Assembly (NCBI GenBank): GCA_903871735.1
Contig: CAIQHU010000060.1
Span: 62,001 to 126,000, forward strand
Direction: 5' to 3'
From: an uncultured beta proteobacterium
Lineage (GTDB): Bacteria; Pseudomonadota; Gammaproteobacteria; Burkholderiales; Burkholderiaceae
DNA length: 64,000 nt
Below, piece after piece: positions 8,801 through 17,800 of this stretch (positions are counted from its first letter, which is position 1; each line of letters begins with the position of its first letter). The position numbers were made by a program, and so were the translations under genes. The notes beneath the pieces were generated by a model. The model searched no databases, was not told the origin of the DNA, and worked only from the letters and a program-made list of their open reading frames with translations.

Positions 8801-9334
8801 GTGAGTAAATTTCTGAGTCAACTGAGTAGCTTACGGATTTCGGCCTCATCAACTGCTAAAAATCGGGGCAATCGATTTGGTATGACTACTTCTTATCGAA
8901 GAGTACTACTCATACTAGCTTTGATTTTGGTAGTGGTGGTATATTTTATGTGGATACAACCCATCCAAGAGGCTATTTTAAAACGTTTGGCTAGTAAACC
9001 AGTCCAAATGTTCGAGTTAGAAAATCTGCTCACTCAGGCAAGTACGCCATTATCTGCTGATCTACAGTATGTTTTACCGCTGAGTGAAGCTGATTTACCT
9101 AAAATTCGGGATTATTTACAAAACCAAGGTATCAAGCCAAGTTTATTGCGAATTATCACGGTTCCGCAGACTACTTTAGAGTTGCAGGCTAAAAATGTTT
9201 CCTTTGAAATCGTTGTGGCAGTGATGAAAGAATTACAACGTCGCTGGCAGATCACGCCTTTTTTGGCCGAGATAGTTAGCGGTCAATCGGCTGGTATGGT
9301 TGATATGTTGATAACATTTAAACAAGAAAAATGA
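8801..9334 (+). CDS. gspM: type II secretion protein GspM
   Basis: A 177-residue bitopic protein with a short basic N-terminus, one membrane segment at about residues 33-51 (VLLILALILVVVVYFMWIQP) and a periplasmic ferredoxin-like domain. GspM partners GspL in the inner-membrane platform. It starts at GTG 8801, one base after the gspL stop, with GAGAGGG upstream. The last codons overlap gspN by 4 bases. Confidence 0.87.
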   Translation: MSKFLSQLSSLRISASSTAKNRGNRFGMTTSYRRVLLILALILVVVVYFMWIQPIQEAILKRLASKPVQMFELENLLTQASTPLSADLQYVLPLSEADLPKIRDYLQNQGIKPSLLRIITVPQTTLELQAKNVSFEIVVAVMKELQRRWQITPFLAEIVSGQSAGMVDMLITFKQEK

Positions 9335-10107
9335 GTCTTTTACTGAAACCTATTTCTTACCAAAAGAGATTCCTGAGTTGGTTTTTGATGATTACTTTGC
9401 TGGTGGTGTTGATAATTCATCAATTACCTGCCCGTTGGGTGATTCGTATAGTTGCAGATCAGACATTTTGCCAAGTACATTTAAAAGATATTTCTGGGAC
9501 GATTTGGCAGGGTAGTGCATCTCTAGGAATTGCGCAATTAGTACCTGGTTCAACTGCGTGTAGTCGTTCAAAAACGATCACAGAACGATTTAATTGGGAT
9601 TTAAAATGCTCTTTGAACGATTGGTCATGTTTTTTGAGGGTTGAACATCTCGCTTTTGAAAAACCCCTGATGATTAGTTGGGCTGATGGCCGGTGGAAGC
9701 TTTCCAATAATATTTTGAAGATATCTGCGCATTTACTAGAAAACTTGGGTAGTCCATGGAATACGATTAAGCCAGTTGGGCAATTGACTGCTAGTTGGTC
9801 TGATCTGGAATTAGGGCAAGGTGGGCTGGGGAGTTTAAGGATTGTGATGCATGAAATATCAAGTCCAATTAGTCCCGTCGTGCCACTGGGTAGTTACGAG
9901 ATTATGATGAATATGGCGATGTTAGATCAGTGGGACCTCAAAACGCTGATGGGGCCTCTAGTTTTAGCCGGACAGGGTAAGATACACGACCGGCAGTTAT
10001 CTTTTGTTGGTCAGGCCTTTGCCTTGAACCAAAATACGGAATCACTGGCAAGTTTGTTATCCTTGATAGGTGTGCAGCAGGGCGATATTTATCGTTTGCA
10101 ATTTTGA
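9331..10107 (+). CDS. gspN: type II secretion protein GspN
   Basis: A 258-residue protein with an N-terminal membrane anchor (WFLMITLLVVLIIHQLPARWV), then HLKDISGTIWQGSASLGI, the characteristic GspN start of a beta-rich periplasmic domain. GspN occurs in only some type II systems and its precise role is unclear. It is coupled to gspM by an ATGA overlap and runs into gspD. Confidence 0.85.
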   Translation: MSLLLKPISYQKRFLSWFLMITLLVVLIIHQLPARWVIRIVADQTFCQVHLKDISGTIWQGSASLGIAQLVPGSTACSRSKTITERFNWDLKCSLNDWSCFLRVEHLAFEKPLMISWADGRWKLSNNILKISAHLLENLGSPWNTIKPVGQLTASWSDLELGQGGLGSLRIVMHEISSPISPVVPLGSYEIMMNMAMLDQWDLKTLMGPLVLAGQGKIHDRQLSFVGQAFALNQNTESLASLLSLIGVQQGDIYRLQF

Positions 10108-10118
10108 GAGTATTTTTG

Positions 10119-12272
10119 ATGCAATATTTGTTGAGAAAACTAGTTATTTTAGGAAGTTATCTGTTCTTCGGGATAGGTTTGGGATATGCGCAGCCCAGTA
10201 CTACAGACAGTATTAACTTAGCTTTTTTTAATACGGACATTGAAGCGGTGGTTAGTGCGATAGCAAAAGCCACGAATCAGACGATCATCTTAGACCCTAA
10301 GGTTAAGGGTGTAATGAGTTTATCTAGTGCTCGCCCAGTTTCATCTGTAAAAGCCTTAGAGGCTTTATCAACAGCTCTTAGAATGAATGGTTATGCCTTA
10401 ATTGATGCGAATGGTACCTACCGGGTCGTCACTGATGCAGAAGCGAAATTACAAAGTACATTAGTCACTGGTAAGCGTATTGGTGGTGATGAGGTGATTA
10501 CGCGCGTCTTTAAATTACAGCAAGAGTCGGCCAATAACTTAGTCGCCACGCTCAAGCCTTTAGTTTCACCGAATAGTTCGATGAATGCGTATTCAGGTAA
10601 CAACTCCATTGTCATTACGGATTACGCTAGTAACATCCAGCGGATTGCCCAGCTAATTGCTTCATTAGATACCCCAGATGCTGGCAAGGTCCAAAGTATT
10701 CAGTTGAAAAATGCCACGGCGCTGGAGACAGTTGCTTTATTAACCAAGATATTTGATACAACTAATACAGCTAATCCGGAGCCGGCTTTTAAGATTGCGT
10801 TTGTTGCTGAGCCAAGGAGTAATTCGATATTAATTCGTGGGGGGACTTCGGATAAGCTGGCCCAGGTACGAAGTTTAATTGCCAATTTAGATGTTCCTCA
10901 AAAAGAAAAGTTTGGCAATATTTGGGTTGTCCCATTAAAAAATGCCGACGCCACCAAATTGGCGATCACCTTACGGGCTATTGTTGCTGCTGATGCCTCT
11001 TTATCTGCCCAGGCAACGGGTCAACAACTTGGTGTTCAGACTTTACCAAATCCAGCGATGAATCAAAATCCAAGCGCGAGTCTAAATTCAGCCAATTTAG
11101 CCAATGTTAGCTCTGGACAAATGGGTTCGAGTGCCGCTACTTCTGCATTGACTAGCTCTAGCGCGCCGTCTACTGGGGGCATTATTCAGGCAGATCCTTC
11201 GACGAATTCACTCATTATTACGGCTAGTGAGCCACTTTTTCGTAATTTAAAACAAGTCATTGAACAACTAGACAAGCGGCGGGCCCAAGTCTATATAGAG
11301 GCATTGATTGTCGAGTTGAGTGCTGCGGACGCTGCCCAGATTGGTGTGCAGTGGCAAAATATTTCTGGTACGAGTAATAATGCAGTCTATTCAGGAACCA
11401 ATTTTAATGCTGGAGTTGGGACTGGCGCAAACGTGGTTAATTTGAGTAGCAGCACGAACGCCATTTTAAGTGGTGGTGGCACGGCGACCTCGGCCACGGT
11501 CGCGCCAGCCGCTGGTTTAAACCTGGGGTTGATCAAAAGTTTTGTAGGCGGAACAGGAATTTCTGCTCTTGTGAATGCCCTAGAGTCGCGAGCTGGCACG
11601 AATATCTTATCGACACCTAATTTGATGACGCTCGATAATGAAGAAGCTAGGATTGTGGTTGGTCAAAACGTCCCGATTATTACTGGCCAGTTTTCGCAGG
11701 GGACGGTTAGTTCAACGGGGGTAAACCCATTTCAGACAGTCGCTCGTCAGGATATTGGCGTGACTTTGCGAGTTAAGCCACAGATTTCTGAGACGGGGAC
11801 AATTAAGTTACAGATTTATCAAGAGGTTTCCTCAATAAACACTAGTCTTTCAACCACGACTGGTGGATATGTCTTGAATAAAAGAAATATTGAGTCCAAT
11901 GTGTTGGTTGACGATGGTCAAATGTTAGTGCTTGGCGGTTTAATGCAAGATAGCTATACAGATAGTGCCTTTAAGGTACCTTATTTGAGTAATATTCCTT
12001 ATTTAGGCGCGCTCTTTCGGTCCGATGCGAAAACCAGAGAGAAGTCTAATTTGATGGTCTTTTTAAGGCCGAAAATAGTCAAGGACGAGAATGAGTTAAA
12101 GAATTTGTCGGATAGTTCTTTTGATTCGATGAATCAAAGAAGAGAAAACTTTGAGCAAGCTCCTAAATTAGTTCCTAAGGAGAAATTACCGACTATGGAT
12201 GAATTCTCAACAATTCAGACGCCTAGCAGTAAAGAGTCGAGTCCCGCGGCAGTGCCTTTTGCTGTGAAATGA
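10119..12272 (+). CDS. gspD: type II secretion secretin GspD
   Basis: The mature protein follows a signal peptide ending GLGYAQ. An N0 domain starts at INLAFFNTDIEAVVSAIAK, then come N1 to N3 and the C-terminal secretin domain with VPIITGQ and a terminal LGALFRS segment. A Ser/Asn/Gln-rich loop of about 65 residues (roughly 300-365) interrupts N3, as in many secretins. Fifteen such subunits form the outer-membrane channel. ATG 10119 is chosen because GAGAG precedes it at a good distance; TTG 10104 is an alternative. No pilotin gene (gspS) is seen, so how it reaches the outer membrane is not shown. Confidence 0.95.
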   Translation: MQYLLRKLVILGSYLFFGIGLGYAQPSTTDSINLAFFNTDIEAVVSAIAKATNQTIILDPKVKGVMSLSSARPVSSVKALEALSTALRMNGYALIDANGTYRVVTDAEAKLQSTLVTGKRIGGDEVITRVFKLQQESANNLVATLKPLVSPNSSMNAYSGNNSIVITDYASNIQRIAQLIASLDTPDAGKVQSIQLKNATALETVALLTKIFDTTNTANPEPAFKIAFVAEPRSNSILIRGGTSDKLAQVRSLIANLDVPQKEKFGNIWVVPLKNADATKLAITLRAIVAADASLSAQATGQQLGVQTLPNPAMNQNPSASLNSANLANVSSGQMGSSAATSALTSSSAPSTGGIIQADPSTNSLIITASEPLFRNLKQVIEQLDKRRAQVYIEALIVELSAADAAQIGVQWQNISGTSNNAVYSGTNFNAGVGTGANVVNLSSSTNAILSGGGTATSATVAPAAGLNLGLIKSFVGGTGISALVNALESRAGTNILSTPNLMTLDNEEARIVVGQNVPIITGQFSQGTVSSTGVNPFQTVARQDIGVTLRVKPQISETGTIKLQIYQEVSSINTSLSTTTGGYVLNKRNIESNVLVDDGQMLVLGGLMQDSYTDSAFKVPYLSNIPYLGALFRSDAKTREKSNLMVFLRPKIVKDENELKNLSDSSFDSMNQRRENFEQAPKLVPKEKLPTMDEFSTIQTPSSKESSPAAVPFAVK

Positions 12273-12322
12273 TTCGGATTATTTCGTTTACTCGTGTGTC
12301 GTTTTGCATATAAGGTATAAAA

Positions 12323-13723
12323 GTGTTCAAGATCCCCTTCTCGTATAGCAAAGCGCATGAAGTCCTCTTGCAATCTTCGGGGGGGCAGGCGGAAGTTTTA
12401 TGGCATACCACCAATACGCCTTGGCATTGTATTCAAGAGGTGATGAGTCTGGTTGGGCCGATACATCGGCAATTAAAACCGAGCGCTACTTTATTGCAAG
12501 AAATTAATGAAGCCTATGCCAGGGACGATACCGACGCTGCTCAAGTAGCTGATGAAGTAGAGGAGTCGGTTGACTTATCGCAGTTATTACAAGAGATGCC
12601 GATTGCGCAAGACTTGTTAGAAATGACCAATGATGCCCCCGTCGTGCGGATGATTAATAGTCTTTTGAAGCAGGCTAGTCGAGATGGCGTATCGGATATT
12701 CATCTGGAAGTTTTTGAGCGGCAATCGGTCGTGCGATTTCGGGTTGATGGCCATTTAAGAGATATTGTCAATATGCGTAAGGATTTGCATAGCGCCCTCG
12801 TCTCGCGAATTAAGATCCTGGCTTCCCTAGATATTGCTGAGAAAAGATTGCCCCAGGACGGTCGTATTTCATTGCGGGTTGGTGGTCGTCCGATTGATGT
12901 TCGTGTATCCACTTTACCAACAGCACATGGTGAGCGAGTTGTTTTACGAATTCTAGACAAGGACTTTAGTAAATTAGACTTAGTTCGGCAGGGCATGAGT
13001 GGGCAAACTTTTTCAGAGTTTGATGCTTTAATTCACCGGCCGCATGGTATTGTTTTAGTAACTGGTCCGACTGGTAGTGGAAAAACGACTACTTTGTATG
13101 GTGCTTTGTTACGTCTTCGATCGACGGTGAATAACATTATGACGGTTGAAGATCCGATTGAATATAACTTAGATGGGATTGGACAGACGCAGGTAAATCC
13201 CCGCATTGACATGAACTTTGCTCGGGCCCTACGAGCGATTTTGCGTCAGGATCCGGATATTGTGATGATTGGGGAGATTCGTGATTTAGAAACTGCCCAA
13301 ATTGCCATTCAGGCCTCTTTGACAGGGCACTTGGTTTTGGCGACCCTGCACACGAATGACGCTCCTTCGGCGGTTACTCGACTGATTGATATGGGTATTG
13401 AGCCGTTTTTACTTTCATCTTCTTTGCTGGGGGTTTTGGGTCAACGGCTCATTCGATTAATTTGTGCGAGTTGCCAGGGTGTTGGCTGCTCTGTATGTGG
13501 TGCTTCAGGGTTTAGTGGTCGGGCTGGCGTTTATGAATTAATGACGATTAACGATATCATCCGCGACTTAATTCATCAGTCTGCAGCAGAAAGTAGTATC
13601 CGTCAAAAAGCGCAATTAGGTGGAATGCGAACCATGGCAGAAGATGCGCAGAGATGGTTTGATGCTGGGAAGACGACGCAACAAGAAATTCTGCGCGTAA
13701 CTGGCAACTCGGTACCTGATTAA
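12323..13723 (+). CDS. gspE: type II secretion ATPase GspE with compact Cys motif
   Basis: A 466-residue secretion ATPase. Walker A GPTGSGKTT is at 248-256, the Asp box VEDPIE at 275-280, Walker B DIVMIGEIRD at 312-321 and the His box near 343. GspE powers pseudopilus assembly from the cytoplasm through GspL. The zinc-binding loop is unusual: the four cysteines are 381, 384, 389 and 392, so only four residues separate the two CxxC pairs instead of the usual long loop. The start is GTG 12323 with AAGG upstream. The N-terminal domain is shorter than in many homologues. Confidence 0.95.
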   Translation: MFKIPFSYSKAHEVLLQSSGGQAEVLWHTTNTPWHCIQEVMSLVGPIHRQLKPSATLLQEINEAYARDDTDAAQVADEVEESVDLSQLLQEMPIAQDLLEMTNDAPVVRMINSLLKQASRDGVSDIHLEVFERQSVVRFRVDGHLRDIVNMRKDLHSALVSRIKILASLDIAEKRLPQDGRISLRVGGRPIDVRVSTLPTAHGERVVLRILDKDFSKLDLVRQGMSGQTFSEFDALIHRPHGIVLVTGPTGSGKTTTLYGALLRLRSTVNNIMTVEDPIEYNLDGIGQTQVNPRIDMNFARALRAILRQDPDIVMIGEIRDLETAQIAIQASLTGHLVLATLHTNDAPSAVTRLIDMGIEPFLLSSSLLGVLGQRLIRLICASCQGVGCSVCGASGFSGRAGVYELMTINDIIRDLIHQSAAESSIRQKAQLGGMRTMAEDAQRWFDAGKTTQQEILRVTGNSVPD

Positions 13724-13727
13724 CGCT

Positions 13728-14948
13728 ATGCCACGTTTTCATTTTGAAGCGGTATCGTATTCTGGAAGTACTGAAAAAGGGATATTAGAGAGTGATTCTT
13801 TGCAATCTGCTCGGCAACTATTACTGAGTAAGCAGCTTGTTCCTATCTCGCTAAGCCCTTATCAAGAAAACGCGAAGAAGAGTATTTGGCAGCAAATCAC
13901 CTTCAGTAAGCAGCGTCTTAGTCAAGATGAATTAGCCTTTTTTACGAAGCAGTTTGCTTTATTAATTCGCTCTGGTATTCCCATTGATCAGGCTTTGGCA
14001 ATTTTGTCAGAAGAGACAACTTCTTCTCATGTGCAGGATATTTTAGAGGGTGTCTTAGATGAATTGCGATCTGGTATGCCACTTTCAAAGGCGATCAGCA
14101 CGCAGCCGAAATCTTTTGATACCTTGTATCAAGGTATTGTTGCAGGTGCAGAGCAAAGTGGAAAATTAGGCTTAGTCTTACAAGAATTATCTTTGTTTTT
14201 GGACAAGCGGCAAGCTCTACGACAGCAAATAACGAATGCTTTAGTATATCCAGCGCTATTAATTAGTATCTCGATCATGGTGGTTATCTTTTTGATGACG
14301 AGTGTAGTGCCGCAGATTGCGAGAGTTTTTGCTAGTTCAAAACAGCAATTACCATTTTTAACGCGTTTTATTTTAGGCTTATCTGAGTTTTTAACGACCT
14401 GGGGTTGGCTCTTATTACTGATCTTATTATTGACTGGTTTTTGCGTACATTTTCTCATCAAAAAGGAGCGGATCAGAAAGTCTTTTGACGGATTTTGTTT
14501 GAATTTACCGATGATTGGCCATTTAATCCGATCATTTGAAGTTGCCCGTTTTGCCAATAGTATGTCGATGATGATTGCCGCGAACGTACCGATACTGGAT
14601 GCTTTGCAGACTGCCAGGCAGACCCTATCCAATGTGGTTTTACAGTTTGCCATTGTGGATACTGAAAAGCGGGTACGAGAAGGCACTAGTTTTTCACGTG
14701 CACTTGGTATGACGGGGGTATTTCCAAGTTTATTGATTCATTTGATTCGGGCGGGAGAATCTTCTGGTCAATTAGCGCAAATGTTAAAGTACGGTGCGCA
14801 AAATGCTGAATTAGATGCTCAGCAAAAAACAAAGATGATTTCGACCTTACTAGAGCCCATTTTGATTTTATTGATGGGCCTGATTGTTTTGGCAATTGTC
14901 TTGGCGGTAATGGAGCCTATTTTGGAGATGAACTCAGGTATTCGTTAA
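13728..14948 (+). CDS. gspF: type II secretion platform protein GspF
   Basis: A 406-residue inner-membrane protein with two repeated cytoplasmic T2SSF domains. The first starts at ELAFFTKQFALLIRSGIPIDQAL and the second around VARFANSMSMMIAANVPILDAL, with three membrane segments (near 170-195, 220-240 and 375-400). It is the central platform that couples GspE to pseudopilus assembly. It starts 4 bases after gspE and closes the operon. No clear terminator follows before the convergent small gene at 14986. Confidence 0.95.
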   Translation: MPRFHFEAVSYSGSTEKGILESDSLQSARQLLLSKQLVPISLSPYQENAKKSIWQQITFSKQRLSQDELAFFTKQFALLIRSGIPIDQALAILSEETTSSHVQDILEGVLDELRSGMPLSKAISTQPKSFDTLYQGIVAGAEQSGKLGLVLQELSLFLDKRQALRQQITNALVYPALLISISIMVVIFLMTSVVPQIARVFASSKQQLPFLTRFILGLSEFLTTWGWLLLLILLLTGFCVHFLIKKERIRKSFDGFCLNLPMIGHLIRSFEVARFANSMSMMIAANVPILDALQTARQTLSNVVLQFAIVDTEKRVREGTSFSRALGMTGVFPSLLIHLIRAGESSGQLAQMLKYGAQNAELDAQQKTKMISTLLEPILILLMGLIVLAIVLAVMEPILEMNSGIR

Positions 14949-14985
14949 GTTTTGAGCAAAGAGCCTAGCATCCTGACAGCAGGCC

Positions 14986-15216
14986 TTAGTTAGACATCGA
15001 GGTTGACTCTTTCAATTTGGTTTTAGCTGTATCACTAATATCTAGAACCACTGATGGTGAAATTGGGTTGGGTGTGGAGTTGGATTGGGTGGCTACTTGA
15101 TTGAGTTTGGTTTCATCATTATTGATGGTTGTTGTGGATTTGGTTGGTGTAAGACTTGAGTCAAGTTTGGAGAAGACTTGATCTGCTGAGCTAAGAGCAT
15201 AGGAAGAGACATTCAT
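14986..15216 (-). CDS. small protein of a paralogous pair, unknown (A)
   Basis: A 76-residue protein without signal peptide or membrane segment. The N-terminus MNVSSYALSSADQVFS and the C-terminal PNPISPSVVLDISDTAK closely match the protein at 16103-16315, while the Thr/Asn/Ser-rich middle differs. A GAAAGGAT ribosome-binding site precedes the start. The conserved ends joined by a variable linker suggest two short binding motifs. I do not recognise the family; a C-terminal LDIS..A motif occurs in many unrelated small proteins. It is convergent with gspF. Confidence 0.7.
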   Translation of the reverse strand: MNVSSYALSSADQVFSKLDSSLTPTKSTTTINNDETKLNQVATQSNSTPNPISPSVVLDISDTAKTKLKESTSMSN

Positions 15217-15250
15217 CGTGCAATCCTTTCAATCTGTAATGTGAATAATC

Positions 15251-15269
15251 ATATCATTTTTACATATTG
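15251..15269 (-). promoter_or_regulatory. shared upstream element of the small pair (copy A)
   Basis: Reading the minus strand, CAATAT is followed after 6 bases by ATGATAT. The nearer block lies 35 bases before the start at 15216. The same two blocks, with a 9-base spacer, lie 34 bases before the start of the paralogue at 16315. This suggests a common promoter or operator. Confidence 0.4.
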
Positions 15270-15326
15270 AGAGGAATTTTTTGGCTTATAGGGTCATCAA
15301 ACGGGTAAGTTTATAAAGAGATATTT

Positions 15327-15953
15327 ATGAGTTCGATATTAAAGCAGTTACTTGGTATAAAAAATCCAGTTTTTTTACAGCAACTCATAGACGCAATGTG
15401 TAAGCCAATCGAGCCCTTAGTTAGCGAGGCTTTATTACAGGTTGGTGAGCTTGTGGATCAGGTTTCTGGGGAATTTGATATTAAAAGTGCAGAAATACAG
15501 GCATTTGACCAGGTTTTGAGAGAACAAGACGCGGCTGCGATTAGCGCACTCCAAACGTTAAAGCTGGCAAAGCCCAATGAGGTGAGTATTTTAAATAGTT
15601 TGTGGCAGATCTCATCGGGCAAGCCTTTGGGCAGTGAGTTTAGTCCTCTACTAGGTCTTAAGCAACTACAAAGTGATGCAAAAGCGGCTTTGCTTGCAAT
15701 CCAACAGCTGCAGGCGCAAATCAAGTACATGCGGCACCTATCCAGTGCAGTGCGAAAAATTACTAAGGAGCGTCAATTAGGATCTCAAAGTTCCAAAGAG
15801 GCGGTTTCTGAGTTAACTGAATATCTCTTAAATCGAAGAACAAGATCAATTTTAAAGCAGGCTTATGAACGAGGTTGGATGCCAGAGGTACCCTTAAACA
15901 GTTCGGCAGAGCGAGCAATTTTTAAAGAAATTTGGTATCTAGTAAAAAAGTAA
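15327..15953 (+). CDS. helical cytoplasmic protein, unknown function
   Basis: A 208-residue protein with no signal peptide, membrane segment or recognised domain. Composition and spacing of Leu, Ala, Gln and Glu suggest mostly alpha helix, with possible coiled coil around residues 110-150 (QLQSDAKAALLAIQQLQAQIK). A basic stretch near 150-190 precedes the tail GWMPEVPLN. It is transcribed divergently from small protein A, and small protein B lies downstream on the opposite strand. The physical grouping is seen; any joint function is inference. Confidence 0.7.
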   Translation: MSSILKQLLGIKNPVFLQQLIDAMCKPIEPLVSEALLQVGELVDQVSGEFDIKSAEIQAFDQVLREQDAAAISALQTLKLAKPNEVSILNSLWQISSGKPLGSEFSPLLGLKQLQSDAKAALLAIQQLQAQIKYMRHLSSAVRKITKERQLGSQSSKEAVSELTEYLLNRRTRSILKQAYERGWMPEVPLNSSAERAIFKEIWYLVKK

Positions 15954-16102
15954 GGAAGTAAAGAAGGATGTCCAGTCCGTAAAGTTTGACAGGATAGCAC
16001 TTAGCTAGGACCAATTAGGAAACAGAATATAAAAAAGGAACTACTGTAAATCGGGGGCAGGGGTGAGTCTTTGGTGAAGAAAACCTGTATTGCGTGTGTT
16101 CT

Positions 16103-16315
16103 TTACAAAGACATCTTAGCTGTTCCGCTAATATCTAAAACCACGGCCGGGGAGACAGGGTTGGGAGCGGATTGTTGTTGAGCAGCTTCAGCAGATTTAC
16201 CAAAATTGTTTATATTATCTCGAATCACATTGAGTGACTTCGCATAATTTTGGTTCGCTTGAATGCTAGAAAAGACATCATCTGAAGAAGTTAGCGAGTA
16301 GGATGAGATATTCAT
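16103..16315 (-). CDS. small protein of a paralogous pair, unknown (B)
   Basis: A 70-residue protein that is the second member of the pair. It begins MNISSYSLTSSDDVFSSIQ and ends with PNPVSPAVVLDISGTAKMSL; the middle has Asn, Gln and Ala-rich helix instead of the Thr-rich linker of the first copy. Its ribosome-binding site is weak (an A-rich GAAAAAAATTT). No signal peptide or membrane segment is visible. Confidence 0.7.
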   Translation of the reverse strand: MNISSYSLTSSDDVFSSIQANQNYAKSLNVIRDNINNFGKSAEAAQQQSAPNPVSPAVVLDISGTAKMSL

Positions 16316-16348
16316 AAATTTTTTTCAATTAATTAGAATAAGGTCACT

Positions 16349-16370
16349 ATATCATTTATTCGATATATTG
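16349..16370 (-). promoter_or_regulatory. shared upstream element of the small pair (copy B)
   Basis: CAATAT, 9 bases, then ATGATAT on the minus strand, at the same distance from the start codon as the element before the paralogue at 15216. See that entry for the comparison. Confidence 0.4.
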
Positions 16371-16524
16371 GCTAAATATTTGCAGATTTATTGATAAAAC
16401 AGGTGCTTTATGCAATGCGAGTTGGGAAAAGTCAGTCCTGCGCTGATCCATTTAGTTATTTTGGGTACTTGGAGTGCTTCTTGATGCATGTAAGTCGTAC
16501 TTAACTACAGAAGATGGTGGATAG

Positions 16525-17580
16525 ATGTTTAGTTTAGATTTGCAAGAATGGGGTAGTCCCTTACAAAAAGTATTAAGAGCTCAGCCGATCCCTCAGGGTT
16601 CTGAGGTACTGATCAAACTCAAGTATTGTGGTGTATGTCATAGTGACGTACACATTCGGGATGGATATTTCGAGTTGGGCAGTGGTAAACGGTTTCAGAT
16701 GCAAGAGCGCGGTATGAAACTGCCCATGACGATGGGTCATGAACCCTATGGAACTGTTATTACTGCCGGCGAAGACGCTAATGATGTGCCGGTTGGAGAA
16801 GATCGGCTGGTTTATCCTTGGACTGGCTGTGGACAATGCCCTAGTTGCTTAGCACAGATGGACAATTGGTGTATGCAGCCAAGATATTTAGGTATCCAAA
16901 GACCAGGGGGGTATGCCAGTTACTTATTAGTCCCTGATGTGAAGTACTTAATCGATGTCGGCGGAATCGATCCGATTTTTGCATCGGTTTTGGCTTGCTC
17001 GGGTTTAACTGCTTACTCAGCGATCAAAAAACTTCAGCCCTGTAGCCTTGCAGATCATATCGTGATTTTCGGGGGAGGTGGCCTCGGTTTAATGGCGATT
17101 GCGATTTTAAAAGCCCTTGGCCATAAGAGTATTGTTTTGGCAGAAATTGATGAAAAGAAATGGGCACTAGCTCGCACGGCGGGAGCTACCATGCTTATCA
17201 ATCCCCAGCGATACGAAGAGGCTATTGAGCAATTAAAAAGTGTCACTGGAGGTTTATGGGGTGCGATTGATTTTGTAGGGGCTACGCAAACCGCAGAAGT
17301 AGCACTGCAGTCTTTACGAAAAGGTGGCAGATTGATTAGTGTGGGACTATTTGGTGGGGAGATTAAGTTGCCAACGGTTACTTTGGCGCAGCGTGCCTTG
17401 ACAATTCAAGGGTCGTATGTCGGTTCTTTACCAGAATTAAGAGAAGTTGTTGAATTAGCTAAAACAGGTCGTTTACAGCCACTTCCCTTGAGCACTTGTA
17501 GCGCAGATGAGATATCCAGTGTTTTAGATCAACTCAAGTTAGGGCAAGTACAAGGTCGGGTAGTTGCTCGGTTTGATTAG
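16525..17580 (+). CDS. zinc-dependent alcohol dehydrogenase family protein
   Basis: A 351-residue medium-chain dehydrogenase. The catalytic zinc site is CGVCHSDVH near residue 36 with GHEPYGTV near 74. Structural zinc cysteines follow in CGQCPSCLAQMDNWC, and a Rossmann GGGGLGLMAI motif is near 185. It should oxidise an alcohol or reduce an aldehyde with NAD(P); the exact substrate is not visible. The first codons are preceded by AGAAGATGG. A truncated hydantoinase A gene abuts its 3' end on the opposite strand. Confidence 0.9.
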   Translation: MFSLDLQEWGSPLQKVLRAQPIPQGSEVLIKLKYCGVCHSDVHIRDGYFELGSGKRFQMQERGMKLPMTMGHEPYGTVITAGEDANDVPVGEDRLVYPWTGCGQCPSCLAQMDNWCMQPRYLGIQRPGGYASYLLVPDVKYLIDVGGIDPIFASVLACSGLTAYSAIKKLQPCSLADHIVIFGGGGLGLMAIAILKALGHKSIVLAEIDEKKWALARTAGATMLINPQRYEEAIEQLKSVTGGLWGAIDFVGATQTAEVALQSLRKGGRLISVGLFGGEIKLPTVTLAQRALTIQGSYVGSLPELREVVELAKTGRLQPLPLSTCSADEISSVLDQLKLGQVQGRVVARFD

Positions 17581-17708
17581 TGAGCGGTATTAGACCCTTT
17601 AGAGTAGCACCAAGACTCCGAGGAAAGATCGATTTTATTTTTTAAAAGACATGATGCAAAATCCGTGAATGTTCCGCCAATATCAATGCCTATTGACCAA
17701 TGTGACAC
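17577..17708 (-). pseudogene. 5' fragment of a hydantoinase A (HyuA-type) gene
   Basis: On the minus strand, AAGGATAT precedes a GTG start at 17708, and the first residues read MSHWSIGIDIGGTFTDFA. The motif IGIDIGGTFTD is the phosphate-binding start of the N-methylhydantoinase A / 5-oxoprolinase family, whose members are about 690 residues long. Here the frame stops after 43 codons and the similarity fades soon after FA. The fragment runs into the end of the alcohol dehydrogenase gene, so the rest was probably deleted. It follows the Bug gene at 17801 by 92 bases on the same strand, so it was probably the third gene of that operon. Confidence 0.7.
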
Positions 17709-17800
17709 AGAGATATCCTTGTAAAAATAATCAAGAAACAATAATACTTCGCTGGTATGCAGGAAGTTGAGTGATCATACTTTTAGTTTGCCTAAAAAAT

